From QVMM01 sp047030855 (lineage in GTDB: Bacteria; Bacteroidota; Bacteroidia; Bacteroidales; Dysgonomonadaceae), in NCBI GenBank assembly GCA_047030855.1, contig JBKYIJ010000008.1:62001-126000 (forward strand): 64,000 nucleotides of DNA, read 5' to 3'. Shown here one piece after another: positions 47,592-57,107 of the stretch; positions within the stretch are counted from its first letter, which is position 1; every line of letters starts with the position of its first letter. The translations under genes were made by a program, and so were the position numbers. Under the pieces are notes generated by a model. It was not told where the DNA came from. It did no database searches and saw only the letters and a list, made by a program, of their open reading frames with translations.

Positions 47592-47626
47592 ACGTGTAAC
47601 TTAGATTAACCACGTAAAAAACAAAG
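47592..47626 (+). promoter_or_regulatory. preQ1-I riboswitch candidate in the queC leader
   Basis: P1 ACGTG (47592-47596) pairs with CACGT (47611-47615); the loop contains TAACTTAG and AAC. After P1 comes AAAAAACAAAG (47616-47626), whose CAAAG end can pair with CTTAG in the loop (four of five), giving the H-type pseudoknot and A-rich tail of preQ1-I. The ATG is 10 bases downstream. Just upstream, TGAAAATGA (47565-47573) and TCATTTTCA (47584-47592) form another 9-bp hairpin sharing one base with P1. It fits the queuosine genes it precedes. Confidence 0.6.
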
Positions 47627-47635
47627 AATTTATTT

Positions 47636-48301
47636 ATGAAACCAAACAATTCTGCTCTTGTCCTGTTTTCGGGAGGGCAAGACTCTACGACATGCCTGTT
47701 TTGGGCACTGAAAAAATTCGACTCTGTCCACACATTGTGTTTCACGTACGGGCAAAGACATTCTAAAGAAGTGGAAATTGCAAAAAAGCTTGCCGAAAAA
47801 GTCGGTGTTCCGTTCCAGCTTCTTGATGCATCCATTATCAGCCATCTTTCAACCAATTCGTTGACAAACGAAAACGTAATAATGGATAAAGAAAAACCGA
47901 CGGATTCTTATCCCAATACATTTGTTCCGGGACGGAATCTGCTGTTCCTAACATTTGCTGCGGTAATAGCAAGAAGCCATAATATCAGCAACATAGTAAC
48001 AGGCGTATCGGAAGCGGACTATAGCGGTTATCCCGATTGTCGGCAGACATTCGTACTATCAGCCAATTCGGCGATTAACCTTGCTATGGACGAACAGTTT
48101 TTAATCCATACGCCACTCATGTGGAAGAACAAAGCCGAAACATGGCAATTGGCAGATGAACTAGGGGCTTTCGACATTGTCCGAAACGAGACATTAACAT
48201 GTTACAATGGCATTCCTGCTGACGGTTGCGGAGAATGTCCCGCCTGTAAACTGAGAAAAAAAGGATTGGAAGAATATTTAAGCATGAGGAAAATAAAATG
48301 A
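47636..48301 (+). CDS. queC: 7-cyano-7-deazaguanine synthase
   Basis: 221 aa. ATP- and ammonia-dependent conversion of 7-carboxy-7-deazaguanine to preQ0 in queuosine synthesis. PP-loop LFSGGQDSTTCLFWAL at residues ~9-24, VPGRNLLFLTFAA, DCRQTF, and the zinc-binding CGECPACKLRKKG near the C-terminus. Its last codons overlap the queF start (ATGA). Confidence 0.96.
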   Translation: MKPNNSALVLFSGGQDSTTCLFWALKKFDSVHTLCFTYGQRHSKEVEIAKKLAEKVGVPFQLLDASIISHLSTNSLTNENVIMDKEKPTDSYPNTFVPGRNLLFLTFAAVIARSHNISNIVTGVSEADYSGYPDCRQTFVLSANSAINLAMDEQFLIHTPLMWKNKAETWQLADELGAFDIVRNETLTCYNGIPADGCGECPACKLRKKGLEEYLSMRKIK

Positions 48302-48804
48302 AAAATAACAACGAGAAAATAGAAGGACTGAGCCATCTTGGCAGTAAAACAGAATACAAGGATGATTATGCACCCGAAGTACTGGAAGCGTTTGTAAACA
48401 AACATCAGGAAAATGATTACTGGGTTGCTTTCAATTGTCCTGAGTTTACAAGCTTATGCCCAATAACAGGGCAACCCGATTTTGCTACCATCCAGATAAA
48501 CTATATCCCGGATGAGAAAATGGTGGAAAGCAAAAGCCTGAAATTATATTTATTCAGTTTTCGCAATCATGGAGCCTTTCATGAAGACTGTGTCAATATT
48601 ATCATGAAAGATCTGATAAAATTAATGGATCCCCGCTATATCGAAGTAATAGGGCTATTCACGCCAAGAGGTGGCATAAGCATATATCCGTATTGCAATT
48701 ATGGAAAGCGGAATACGGAATATGAACAAATGGCAAAAACCAGATTACTGAATAGAATTCCCCCAATAATTATTAAACAGGAAATCAAACAGGCTTCAAA
48801 ATAA
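48298..48804 (+). CDS. queF: preQ0 reductase (NADPH-dependent 7-cyano-7-deazaguanine reductase)
   Basis: 168 aa, the short single-T-fold type. Reduces preQ0 to preQ1. Catalytic Cys lies in FTSLCPITGQPDFA, with LKLYLFSFRNHGAFHEDCVN (QueF motif and substrate Glu) and FTPRGGISIYPY. Overlap with queC shows translational coupling. Its stop codon lies in the loop of the terminator hairpin. Confidence 0.96.
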   Translation: MKNNNEKIEGLSHLGSKTEYKDDYAPEVLEAFVNKHQENDYWVAFNCPEFTSLCPITGQPDFATIQINYIPDEKMVESKSLKLYLFSFRNHGAFHEDCVNIIMKDLIKLMDPRYIEVIGLFTPRGGISIYPYCNYGKRNTEYEQMAKTRLLNRIPPIIIKQEIKQASK

Positions 48805-48818
48805 TGAAGCCTGTTTTT
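48787..48818 (+). terminator. terminator of queC-queF
   Basis: 12-bp stem AAACAGGCTTCA (48787-48798) with its complement at 48805-48816, followed by Ts. Confidence 0.85.
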
Positions 48819-49124
48819 ACATTCTCGGATTAGGTAAATAAATAAGGAACAAACAATTATGAGATATAAACATATACCTGAAAATATCTACTTGTTAAAA
48901 TATATTATCAATACATAAAAAAATAATTTAAAATACATTTTTATATATACATTTGATATGTATATTTGCGTACATGAAAATAACGAGACTAATACCAAAC
49001 AACAAAGAAAACGGCACAATGAAAAATACCTGAAAGCAGGAACACAAACAGAATATTTACAATTAATATTACAATATCATAAACCCTTTTAAACTTATTA
49101 AGTAACCCTTTTAAATTATTAATC
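48819..49124. other. AT-rich intergenic region before the propeller/amidase pair
   Basis: No gene larger than a 19-codon frame (ATG 48974). A TATATTTG -7-like box at 48961-48968 is a candidate promoter for the 49125-53876 genes, giving a long leader of ~150 bases. No convincing hairpin was seen. Confidence 0.5.
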
Positions 49125-50042
49125 ATGAGAAATCTTTTATTAGTAATGCTCTTATTTACTAGTCAGCTGGTTTTTTCGCAAGGAATAAAAGTTGTCAGTA
49201 ACGAGCAAATTCCGATCTCCGAAGGCAGATGCCTTCCGGTGTTGAGTCCGAACGGCGATTATCTTCTGCTTACGGGAGATGATATGCAAGGGCTTCAAAA
49301 GTACGATTTAACCACGAAGAAATTAACTACTATCACAAATGATAAAGGTGCGGGATTTGGCGCGCAAATTTCATCTGACGGTAGTACAATCGTGTATCGC
49401 ACAAGCGATTATCAAGGTAAATTGCGTTATTCCTCACTTAAAAGCGTTGATGTAGCAACAGGAAAAGAATTTACTTTGATCAAGAGTACACGTAATCTAC
49501 AGGGTATAAACACTATAGAAGGAACAGTTTTGGCTGTAAACGACGGAAAATTAGTAAAAAAAACAATTTCCGGGAAAAAGTCATCTTCTTCCGTAACGCC
49601 TCCTGTTGTCAGCATTAAAGAAGGACAACTTTATGTTACCAACAATGGATCTATAAAACAAGTATCTCCTTTAGGAAAGAACGTGAGCTACCTTTGGGCT
49701 TCCGTTTCCCCGAACGGGAAAAAACTTCTTTTCTATGTTGTAGATCAGGCTAAGGCTTATGTAAGCAACATTGACGGCAGCAATTCCGTATCGTTAGGAA
49801 CCCTGCGTGCTCCCAGCTGGATGGGTAATGATTGGGTAGTGGGAATGCTCGACAAAGATAATGGGACAGTAGTTACCTCTTCAAAAATCATAGGTATCGC
49901 CGCTGACGGAACAGGACGTACCGAATTAACCGGCAATTCTGTAATAGCAATGTATCCGACAGCATCTACAGATGCTACAAAAATTGCTTATAACACAGCT
50001 GACGGAAAAGTGTTTTTAATGCACGTGAAAACCAATAAATAA
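49125..50042 (+). CDS. secreted TolB-like beta-propeller protein
   Basis: 305 aa, signal peptide (to LVFSQ). Propeller blades of the PD40/TolB type: LPVLSPNGDYLLLTGDD, GAQISSDGSTIVYRT, LWASVSPNGKKLLFYV, YPTASTDATKIAYNT. No sorting domain, so periplasmic. It lies 9 bases upstream of the amidase-T9SS gene, so the two are likely co-expressed. Function unknown; probably a protein- or glycan-binding partner. Confidence 0.8.
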   Translation: MRNLLLVMLLFTSQLVFSQGIKVVSNEQIPISEGRCLPVLSPNGDYLLLTGDDMQGLQKYDLTTKKLTTITNDKGAGFGAQISSDGSTIVYRTSDYQGKLRYSSLKSVDVATGKEFTLIKSTRNLQGINTIEGTVLAVNDGKLVKKTISGKKSSSSVTPPVVSIKEGQLYVTNNGSIKQVSPLGKNVSYLWASVSPNGKKLLFYVVDQAKAYVSNIDGSNSVSLGTLRAPSWMGNDWVVGMLDKDNGTVVTSSKIIGIAADGTGRTELTGNSVIAMYPTASTDATKIAYNTADGKVFLMHVKTNK

Positions 50043-50051
50043 TCAGAAACT

Positions 50052-53000
50052 ATGAAAAAATTATATAGCCTAATATTAATATTCTTCGGAATATCATTAT
50101 TTTTTGGCGTAGCTGCACAAAACCAGTTAGGAAACGCCAGAATTTATATTAACCCCGGACATGGCGGCTGGGGTTCGAACGACCGTCCTTTGGCAACAAT
50201 AAATTACCCAGTGTTGGATACACTCGGTTTTTTTGAAACAAATACAAACCTGCTTAAAGGATTGAAACTTCGTGATGAGTTAGAAAAAGCAGGGGCAGGA
50301 TATGTGAAAATATCCCGTACAAAAAACGGTATTATATCAAGTGAAAGTGAACGCAGATATTCTACCGAGATAATTGAAGGTGGAGATCAGATAATTACCC
50401 TGTCGGTAATAGCACAAGATGTGGAAACTAACAATATGGATTATTTCCTTTCAATACACAGTAATGCTGCTGCAGAGGGTTCTTTGACAAATTATCCGTT
50501 ATTACTGTATCGCGGATATGATTCAAAACCCGGAAATGGATTGACATATGCAAGGGATATGGCAAGGGATGCATGGAAATGGATCAACGATAATGGTATT
50601 ACTTATCACTCACATTATACAACAGAAGATTCAAACAACAGTAGAGGAGATATATCTTTTATGGGTGATTCCGTAACATCTCCTCAAGGATATGTTGGAT
50701 ACTACGGTGTATTAAGACACGGATGTGACGGGTTCTTAAGCGAAGGTTGTTTCCATACTTATCAGCCGGAACGTCATCGTCTGTTGAACAAGGATTATTG
50801 CCGTCAGGAAGGTGTAAGATATTCACGCGCTATCCGTGCATGGTTTGGCGATAACACTGAAACTAAGGGTGCAATTATGGGTACTATTAAAGATAGAACC
50901 AGATCATTGGAAAATGCTTTATATAAATACCGTGCAGGTTCTAACGACCAATATTATCCGATGAATGAAACAACTGTCATTCTTCAGGATAATAACGGCA
51001 CTGAATTAAAAAGATATGTTACCGATAAAGAATACAATGGAGTTTATGTATTTGAAGACTTAAATCCGGGAACATACAAATTGGTTTATGAAGTACCTGA
51101 CCATGATAATGTAACAGCTGAAATAGAAGTTACTGCTAATAAAACCTCATTCATCAACCAATTGGTTGGCGGAGATCCTGAACCTATAGACACGGAAGTA
51201 AAATATTATACTCATCCTGAACAAGACGGAGATATAGCCGGAGCTTCTGAATACAACTTCGTAAAAGAATATGAACTGAAAGATGTAGATGCATTGAAAG
51301 ACCTTACGGTTCGCCGTGCAATTCTTCGTGACGGAAAATATTATGTGCTTGCGATTGACGCTGCGAAGAATCCTAAACTTTTAGTTCTGAATCCTACGGA
51401 TGGAACTCTGATTAAAGAAATGAGTACTACAGGAGTCGTAACAACAGGATTTAACGGCAAAGAATACCCCTATATACTTTCCGATATAGCCTTCACTAAT
51501 GACGGTGTATTGATAGCTGTTAACTCAACTGTTATCGGTAGAGAAAATAACGGTTACCAAAAAGGAGATTTCTATATGTACAAATGGCAAGCTACTGAAA
51601 GCATTGCACTGGAAGATGCTACTCCTGAAGTTCTTTTGACAATACCGACTAATACTGCTGCAAGTCTGGCATGGTGCGGAAACAACTATTCAAACTTTAT
51701 GGCAAACAGTATTGCCGTAAACGGAGATCTCAATGATTTCAATTTCTACTTCGATTCTCATGCAGGAGAGGGATGGAATACCACTTACGGGTTAATGTTT
51801 ATGTACTGGAATGTTAAGAATGGACAAATAGCAACATATCAACGCAATGACATTTCATACACGGAAAGCCAATTGGGAGAAGATGTAAGAATGACTCTTT
51901 CGCCAACGAAAATACATCGTCTCATCGTAGACGGAAACGGTATAGTACCGAAAGAATTCGAACTCAGCACTCTTGAAAATAAAGCAACTGAAATTGCAAA
52001 CTTCTCGGAAAATATCCCTGTAGAATCTACCGGAGCAAATTATTTCCGATATGCGGGAAGAATATATATGAGTGCCCCGGTATGTGATAAAGTAGTATCT
52101 ACATATTCATACAAAACATATCTGTACGATATTACCGACGGATTGGATAAAGCTAAGAATATTGGTGTAACAGACGCTGTCATTACAGATCAGCCTGCTG
52201 TTACATATATGGCAAGCTACGGAGTAGTAGATAATGCCGATATCGATCAATACCTTTTAGTTGGCAACAATATTGTAAAATATACTACTAAGGGACAACC
52301 GGTAGCCGATTCACCTGCACGTATATTCGCATACGGTCTTGAATCCCTTCAAACAGCTACGGGTTATGACATTTCATTCCAATTAAATGAAGATGCTGAT
52401 GCAGCCGACCTGATCCTTACAAACTCTGAAACGGAAGAAGAAGTTAAGACAGTTTCTCTTGGCGCTTTGGCAAAAGGAGCTAATCAGACAAGTATTACAT
52501 TTAACGACATTCCCGAAGGCATCACTTGCAACTGGAGTATTCGCGTAGCGGCAGACAACGTTACACGATTTGTAAAACTGTCTGATGACAGCAAAGCATA
52601 TCAGTATTTTGCACCTAAGGGTGTTGCTGTCGACAAATCGCCTGAAAGTGATTATTTCGGACGCGTTTATGTTACAAATACCGCAGCAGGAGCTACAACA
52701 GACAGAAGCACTACAACAGGCGTATACGTATTAGGACCTGACGGATCTGACATTACAGGACAAGGCGATAATGCTTATGCTGGTGGTATAAGTTGGACAG
52801 GGACAAATACAGAAAGCCCGCGTAAAGTTGCTGTTGCATCAGACGGGCGCGTATTTGTTTGTGATGCAAGTGCTGCAAATGCAGGAGTTTACGTAATGAA
52901 CCCTGAGACATTTGCAATGGCTTCATTATTTACAGGAGCAACTAACACCGGAGGAAAATTAACTATCGGAGGAACTTATGTAGGCGGACAATTTACAGCA

Positions 53001-53876
53001 ATCGGTATTCGCGGTACAGGTGCAAGCACTCAGTTATATACTGTGGATAAATCAACCGAAGGAGCTTCTACTTGGAAGAAATTCGTAAACGTATATAATA
53101 TCGGTGAAGCAACATCATGGACTACTGCGCCGAATTACTCAAAAGCTGCTTCAAGCTACTTAGGAAACGATAACAATAGTATAGTTCCTGTTTCTACTGG
53201 TTACTGGGGCGGACAATACAGAGAACCCGGAGCAGGACATAATGCAGGTACGCCGGCATTGTTCTACTATTCAGATGCAAAAGAAGAAGCCATATTCAAC
53301 TCGGCTCAACCTCTTCTATTCACCTCTTCTTCTAAAAACGGAGGATTAGCTGTCAGTGAAAAGGAAAACATACTTGTTCTTAGTACAAATACCGATATTT
53401 CCGTATTCAGCTACAAAATGAAATCAGACGGAAGCCCTGAAGTTTCATTGAAATTCTCAAAAGATCTTGGCGCTACAGGAGCTACTTATGATGACTTCGC
53501 ATTTGACTATGCCGGAAACTTATACGCATTATCCAATTCAGGAAAGCAAATAAGCGTTTGGGCTATGCCTACAGCTGAAAACAATTGCGTTGTTCCTGCT
53601 AAGAAATCTATGGTTCTGAAAAGAGATGATACAGGTATAGAATCAGTACAAAATCAGGTTGCTAAGGTTTATCCTAACCCTGTGACTAACTACTTGACAG
53701 TCGAACTTACTGAGGTAATCAACACTGTTGCGGTATATGACATTGCAGGTAAATTGATAAACAACAATACTAATATCGGAAGTAACTCAACAACTGTTGA
53801 TTTCACCAGTTTAGCACCGGGTATCTATCTTGTAAAAGTAAATAATGGAAAAGCGATTAAAGTAGTGAAGAAATAA
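50052..53876 (+). CDS. T9SS-sorted protein with N-acetylmuramoyl-L-alanine amidase-like domain
   Basis: 1274 aa. After the signal peptide (to GVAAQ) comes an Amidase_3-like domain (~25-275): zinc-ligand candidates in INPGHGGWG, FFETNTNLLKGLKLRD (Glu) and FLSIHSNAA, with GFLSEGCFHTY as the catalytic Glu candidate. A carboxypeptidase-regulatory-like beta domain (~280-370), a large propeller-like region with repeated FVCDASAANAGVYVMNP-type strands, and a type A sorting domain (KVYPNPVTNYLTVEL, APGIYLVKVNNGKAIKV) follow. If active it would cleave peptidoglycan outside its own cell. The large insertions leave the catalytic assignment tentative. Confidence 0.82.
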   Translation: MKKLYSLILIFFGISLFFGVAAQNQLGNARIYINPGHGGWGSNDRPLATINYPVLDTLGFFETNTNLLKGLKLRDELEKAGAGYVKISRTKNGIISSESERRYSTEIIEGGDQIITLSVIAQDVETNNMDYFLSIHSNAAAEGSLTNYPLLLYRGYDSKPGNGLTYARDMARDAWKWINDNGITYHSHYTTEDSNNSRGDISFMGDSVTSPQGYVGYYGVLRHGCDGFLSEGCFHTYQPERHRLLNKDYCRQEGVRYSRAIRAWFGDNTETKGAIMGTIKDRTRSLENALYKYRAGSNDQYYPMNETTVILQDNNGTELKRYVTDKEYNGVYVFEDLNPGTYKLVYEVPDHDNVTAEIEVTANKTSFINQLVGGDPEPIDTEVKYYTHPEQDGDIAGASEYNFVKEYELKDVDALKDLTVRRAILRDGKYYVLAIDAAKNPKLLVLNPTDGTLIKEMSTTGVVTTGFNGKEYPYILSDIAFTNDGVLIAVNSTVIGRENNGYQKGDFYMYKWQATESIALEDATPEVLLTIPTNTAASLAWCGNNYSNFMANSIAVNGDLNDFNFYFDSHAGEGWNTTYGLMFMYWNVKNGQIATYQRNDISYTESQLGEDVRMTLSPTKIHRLIVDGNGIVPKEFELSTLENKATEIANFSENIPVESTGANYFRYAGRIYMSAPVCDKVVSTYSYKTYLYDITDGLDKAKNIGVTDAVITDQPAVTYMASYGVVDNADIDQYLLVGNNIVKYTTKGQPVADSPARIFAYGLESLQTATGYDISFQLNEDADAADLILTNSETEEEVKTVSLGALAKGANQTSITFNDIPEGITCNWSIRVAADNVTRFVKLSDDSKAYQYFAPKGVAVDKSPESDYFGRVYVTNTAAGATTDRSTTTGVYVLGPDGSDITGQGDNAYAGGISWTGTNTESPRKVAVASDGRVFVCDASAANAGVYVMNPETFAMASLFTGATNTGGKLTIGGTYVGGQFTAIGIRGTGASTQLYTVDKSTEGASTWKKFVNVYNIGEATSWTTAPNYSKAASSYLGNDNNSIVPVSTGYWGGQYREPGAGHNAGTPALFYYSDAKEEAIFNSAQPLLFTSSSKNGGLAVSEKENILVLSTNTDISVFSYKMKSDGSPEVSLKFSKDLGATGATYDDFAFDYAGNLYALSNSGKQISVWAMPTAENNCVVPAKKSMVLKRDDTGIESVQNQVAKVYPNPVTNYLTVELTEVINTVAVYDIAGKLINNNTNIGSNSTTVDFTSLAPGIYLVKVNNGKAIKVVKK

Positions 53877-53912
53877 ACTCTTCGGACTGCTTTAGCTTTA
53901 CTGAAGCAATAT

Positions 53913-53946
53913 AAAAAGGTATTCAAATTATTGAATGCCTTTTTTT
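53913..53946 (+). terminator. terminator of the amidase operon
   Basis: AAAAAGGTATTCAA arm pairs with TTGAATGCCTTTTT (one wobble), followed by a T run. Confidence 0.82.
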
Positions 53947-53972
53947 AAAACAGCCGAATAACTAAATCATTT

Positions 53973-54010
53973 ATAAAAATGGGTAGCATTAAAATGCTAC
54001 CCATTTTTAT
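53973..54010. terminator. strong bidirectional terminator
   Basis: 18-bp near-perfect palindrome (ATAAAAATGGGTAGCATT and its complement, 2-base loop). It terminates the minus-strand GH88/105-GH28 operon and backs up the plus-strand one. Confidence 0.85.
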
Positions 54011-54098
54011 TTTAAGTAACCGGTAAATTTACAACCCTAAAAAGGTATAAACTTCTCCCGAATTTGTTGCGATATCGTAAATATAAGATGGTTTCATT

Positions 54099-55268
54099 TC
54101 AAAACCTGTCAAGCAAAATGCTTGTCATTATAAAAGGTCCTACGGCTTTAGGGTCATCGTCGCGAATCGGTTCAGATATGTAATATTCGAAACTGCCGTC
54201 ACGATAAACCTTTTCCCCTCCTAAACCCGAAACGGAACAACAGTCTGTTATAGACAACGTTTTATCCGCATTTATCCTTACAAAACGGCTCATATACTGA
54301 TCGTAAGCATCTTTGCCTTTTTGCATATATTCCTGATCCAAGTATCCGTTTTGCGCGCCTTTGATCCATGAATATATGAACATTATTGAACCCGTAGATT
54401 CCTGATAATTCCCTTTCCGCCCGATCTGATCGGTTACCTGATACCACATGTCTGTCTCAGGATCGCGGAATTTCTCAACCGAAGCACACAAGTTACGGAA
54501 TATTGATATAATTTCGGAACGTTTCGGATGATCCTGAGGCAAAAAATCAAGCACATCCACCATTGCCATTGCATACCAGCCAATACTGCGTGACCAGAAA
54601 TTCGGGGACAATCCTGTTTCGGGATCAGCCCAACGCTGTTCGCGGCTTTCGTCCCAACCATGGTAGTATAAGCCCGTTTTCGGATCATACATATACTTGT
54701 GGCAATCTATGATCTGCAACGCAACATCATCAAAAAGTTTGGGTTCGTTAAATTCTTTCGCATATTGGGCAAGGAAGGGGCAAGCCATATAAATACCGTC
54801 GAGCCAAACCTGATGAGGATATACTTTTTTATGCCAGAAGCTGCCGTCTTTGGTACGCGGATGCGTTTTCATCTGGTTTCTCAACGAATCCATCGCCAGC
54901 TTAAAGCGTTCTTCTTTCGTCTGTTTATAGATAGGAAAAAGAATTTTTCCCGTGTTCACTCTGTCTATATTATATTCCTGCGACTTATAGGTTTTAATTC
55001 TGCCGTTGTTGTCTATCATTAAATCGGCATAATCATAAGCATAGTCAAAATACTTTTGATCATCCGTCTTATTCCATACCTGCAATATTGACTGTATAAC
55101 AAGTCCATGACAATAGTTCCATTTAGGAGTTTTGGAGAAATCGAGCATCCATGCTTCGGGGTTTCTCTTCATTTCCGAATCAGCCATTACCTGATAGTTC
55201 TTGGGTTGTGCCTTAGCAGATACTGTAAATAAACAAACTGTAAATAATATAAAAATGATGTTTCTCAT
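54099..55268 (-). CDS. GH88/GH105-type unsaturated rhamnogalacturonyl/glucuronyl hydrolase
   Basis: 389 aa with signal peptide (to AKAQ). Alpha/alpha-barrel hydrolase that removes the unsaturated galacturonyl residue left by pectin lyases. WNYCHGLVIQSILQVW at the start, the WLDGIYMACPFLAQYA segment, YHGWDESREQRWADPETGLSPNFWSRSIGWYAM (read in parts: HGWDESR and FWSRSIGWYAM) and SSTGSIMF-like QESTGSIMFIYSW match GH105. It follows GH28 by 12 bases; both act on pectin fragments. Confidence 0.92.
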   Translation of the reverse strand: MRNIIFILFTVCLFTVSAKAQPKNYQVMADSEMKRNPEAWMLDFSKTPKWNYCHGLVIQSILQVWNKTDDQKYFDYAYDYADLMIDNNGRIKTYKSQEYNIDRVNTGKILFPIYKQTKEERFKLAMDSLRNQMKTHPRTKDGSFWHKKVYPHQVWLDGIYMACPFLAQYAKEFNEPKLFDDVALQIIDCHKYMYDPKTGLYYHGWDESREQRWADPETGLSPNFWSRSIGWYAMAMVDVLDFLPQDHPKRSEIISIFRNLCASVEKFRDPETDMWYQVTDQIGRKGNYQESTGSIMFIYSWIKGAQNGYLDQEYMQKGKDAYDQYMSRFVRINADKTLSITDCCSVSGLGGEKVYRDGSFEYYISEPIRDDDPKAVGPFIMTSILLDRF

Positions 55269-55280
55269 GGTTTTTGTTTT

Positions 55281-56909
55281 TTATTCTTGGATTTTACTTT
55301 TATCAATTCCCAATTGCAGATTTTTGTTATCATTGCCCGTAATCTTCACTACGGTTTGCAGATCGGACGAATATTTAAAATCTTCCATTTTCATGTTTTT
55401 TACATTGTTAAGAATCAGAGCAGGACCTTCTTCAGGTATTATCTTAACATTACGGAAAGATATTCCGTCAGACTCGTTTAATTCCGCACCTATTTCTGCC
55501 GAAATAATGGTATTCTCTACATTTATATTTGTTATATTCATCTCAGGCAAACCGTTGAAAAACATGGCTCTCCTCGCTCTTCTCGAAGTAAGATTCTTCA
55601 CGTATATATTTCTGAATACGGGCGTTGTTTCGTCAACAACAGGAGTTTTCTGATCGACAGGAGTTTTGTCTCCGTCTTCTAATGATTCCACCGCAGACTT
55701 TCCTCCGTAATATAAGTCGAAAAGAAAAGATTCTGTAACAATATCAAACATGTTAATGTTGTTGACGTAAATATTCTCTACAATTCCTCCCCTGCCTCTT
55801 TTGCTTTTAAATCTCAAACCGACATCCGTCCCGAGAAACTGACAGTCAGATACGGAAATATTCTTTACTCCTCCCGACATCTCGCTGCCTACGACAAAAC
55901 CTCCGTGTCCTTTAAATACTTTGCAATTATTGATAATTACATTTTCCGTCGGCATGGCACGACGCCTTCCGTCCTCATCTTTTCCCGATTTTATACAGAT
56001 CGCATCGTCCCCGACATCAAACGTACTGTTGACAACAATGGCATTTTTACACGACTCCAGATCGAGCCCGTCACCATTTTGTGAAAATGCGGGATTACGC
56101 ACCGATATATTATCAATAATCACATTCTCACACATAAGAGGATGTATGTTCCAACTCGGTGAGTTTTCAAACAACACGCCTTCGAGCAGAACATTTTTGC
56201 AGGATACCAAACTAATCATTACAGGCCGTAAAAAAGGTTTTATCTCATTCCATTGGGCATCCGATAATTCGCCCATCGGGACATTCATGTCACTCATTTC
56301 AGCGCCTTTTAACGCGCCTTCGGTAGGATACCAGACTCTTCCGTTCTGCACAACACCGCCCGAACCAACTACTTCGTTCCAATATTTTGCAGTCACTTTT
56401 TCTTTTTTAAGGGGACGCCAAGCCTCTCCCGATCCGTTAATGGAGCCTTCTCCCGTGATAGCGATATTCTCAAGATTCCGTCCCGATATCGGCGACTGGC
56501 ATCTGCGCGTATCCAATCCTTCAAATACGGTATGAATAATAGGATACAGATCAAAATTATTGGAAAACAAAATCAAAGCTCCCTTTTCCAAATGTAAGTT
56601 TATATTTGAACGAAGAACGATTGGTCCCGTATACCATATACCTGACGGAACGGTTAAAGTACCTCCTCCTTTTGAGGACAAGGCACTCATCGCATCCTCA
56701 AAAGCCTGTGTATTAAGGGTTATTCCGTCGGGTACGCCGCCAAAGTCAACAACCGAAACTTTATAATCAGGAAAAACAGGACGATCCACCAAAGGCATTG
56801 TAAACGGCAAATCCTTATACAAATAAGCATAACGTTCGCCTGCTAAACATAACTGAAATGAAAAAAACAAAATTAACAGAGATAAGGTAATTTTTTTGAA
56901 TTGCATCAT
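55281..56909 (-). CDS. GH28 polygalacturonase-like glycosidase
   Basis: 542 aa, signal peptide (to CLAG). Right-handed beta-helix galacturonan hydrolase. FGGVPDGITLNTQAFEDAM N-terminal motif, SPSWNIHPLMCENV, NGDGLDLESC (catalytic Asp region), VGDDAICIKSG (Asp pair), GHGGFVVGSEMSGGV (His) and RFKSKRGRGG make the full GH28 set. First gene of a two-gene pectin operon with GH88/105. A periplasmic exo-acting enzyme is likely. Confidence 0.94.
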   Translation of the reverse strand: MMQFKKITLSLLILFFSFQLCLAGERYAYLYKDLPFTMPLVDRPVFPDYKVSVVDFGGVPDGITLNTQAFEDAMSALSSKGGGTLTVPSGIWYTGPIVLRSNINLHLEKGALILFSNNFDLYPIIHTVFEGLDTRRCQSPISGRNLENIAITGEGSINGSGEAWRPLKKEKVTAKYWNEVVGSGGVVQNGRVWYPTEGALKGAEMSDMNVPMGELSDAQWNEIKPFLRPVMISLVSCKNVLLEGVLFENSPSWNIHPLMCENVIIDNISVRNPAFSQNGDGLDLESCKNAIVVNSTFDVGDDAICIKSGKDEDGRRRAMPTENVIINNCKVFKGHGGFVVGSEMSGGVKNISVSDCQFLGTDVGLRFKSKRGRGGIVENIYVNNINMFDIVTESFLFDLYYGGKSAVESLEDGDKTPVDQKTPVVDETTPVFRNIYVKNLTSRRARRAMFFNGLPEMNITNINVENTIISAEIGAELNESDGISFRNVKIIPEEGPALILNNVKNMKMEDFKYSSDLQTVVKITGNDNKNLQLGIDKSKIQE

Positions 56910-57044
56910 TATATATTTTAGATATTAAATTCAGGTAAAATAATAAGCATACAATATTATCCAATAATCTCATAAAGATAGGGGGCTAATCTGGTATTTT
57001 AGGGTGGAAAAATCATACAATACCCGCTGATAAAGACAATACAG

Positions 57045-57081
57045 AAAGAGGAGCCAGATTCAAAATAATCGACTCCTCTTT
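57045..57081 (-). terminator. terminator of the M23 peptidase gene
   Basis: AAAGAGGAG (57045-57053) pairs with CTCCTCTTT (57073-57081). It lies 27 bases after the M23 stop. The stretch 56910-57044 is the GH28 leader and shows nothing else clear. Confidence 0.68.
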
Positions 57082-57107
57082 TATATCGGGATATATAAAA
57101 AACGTAA

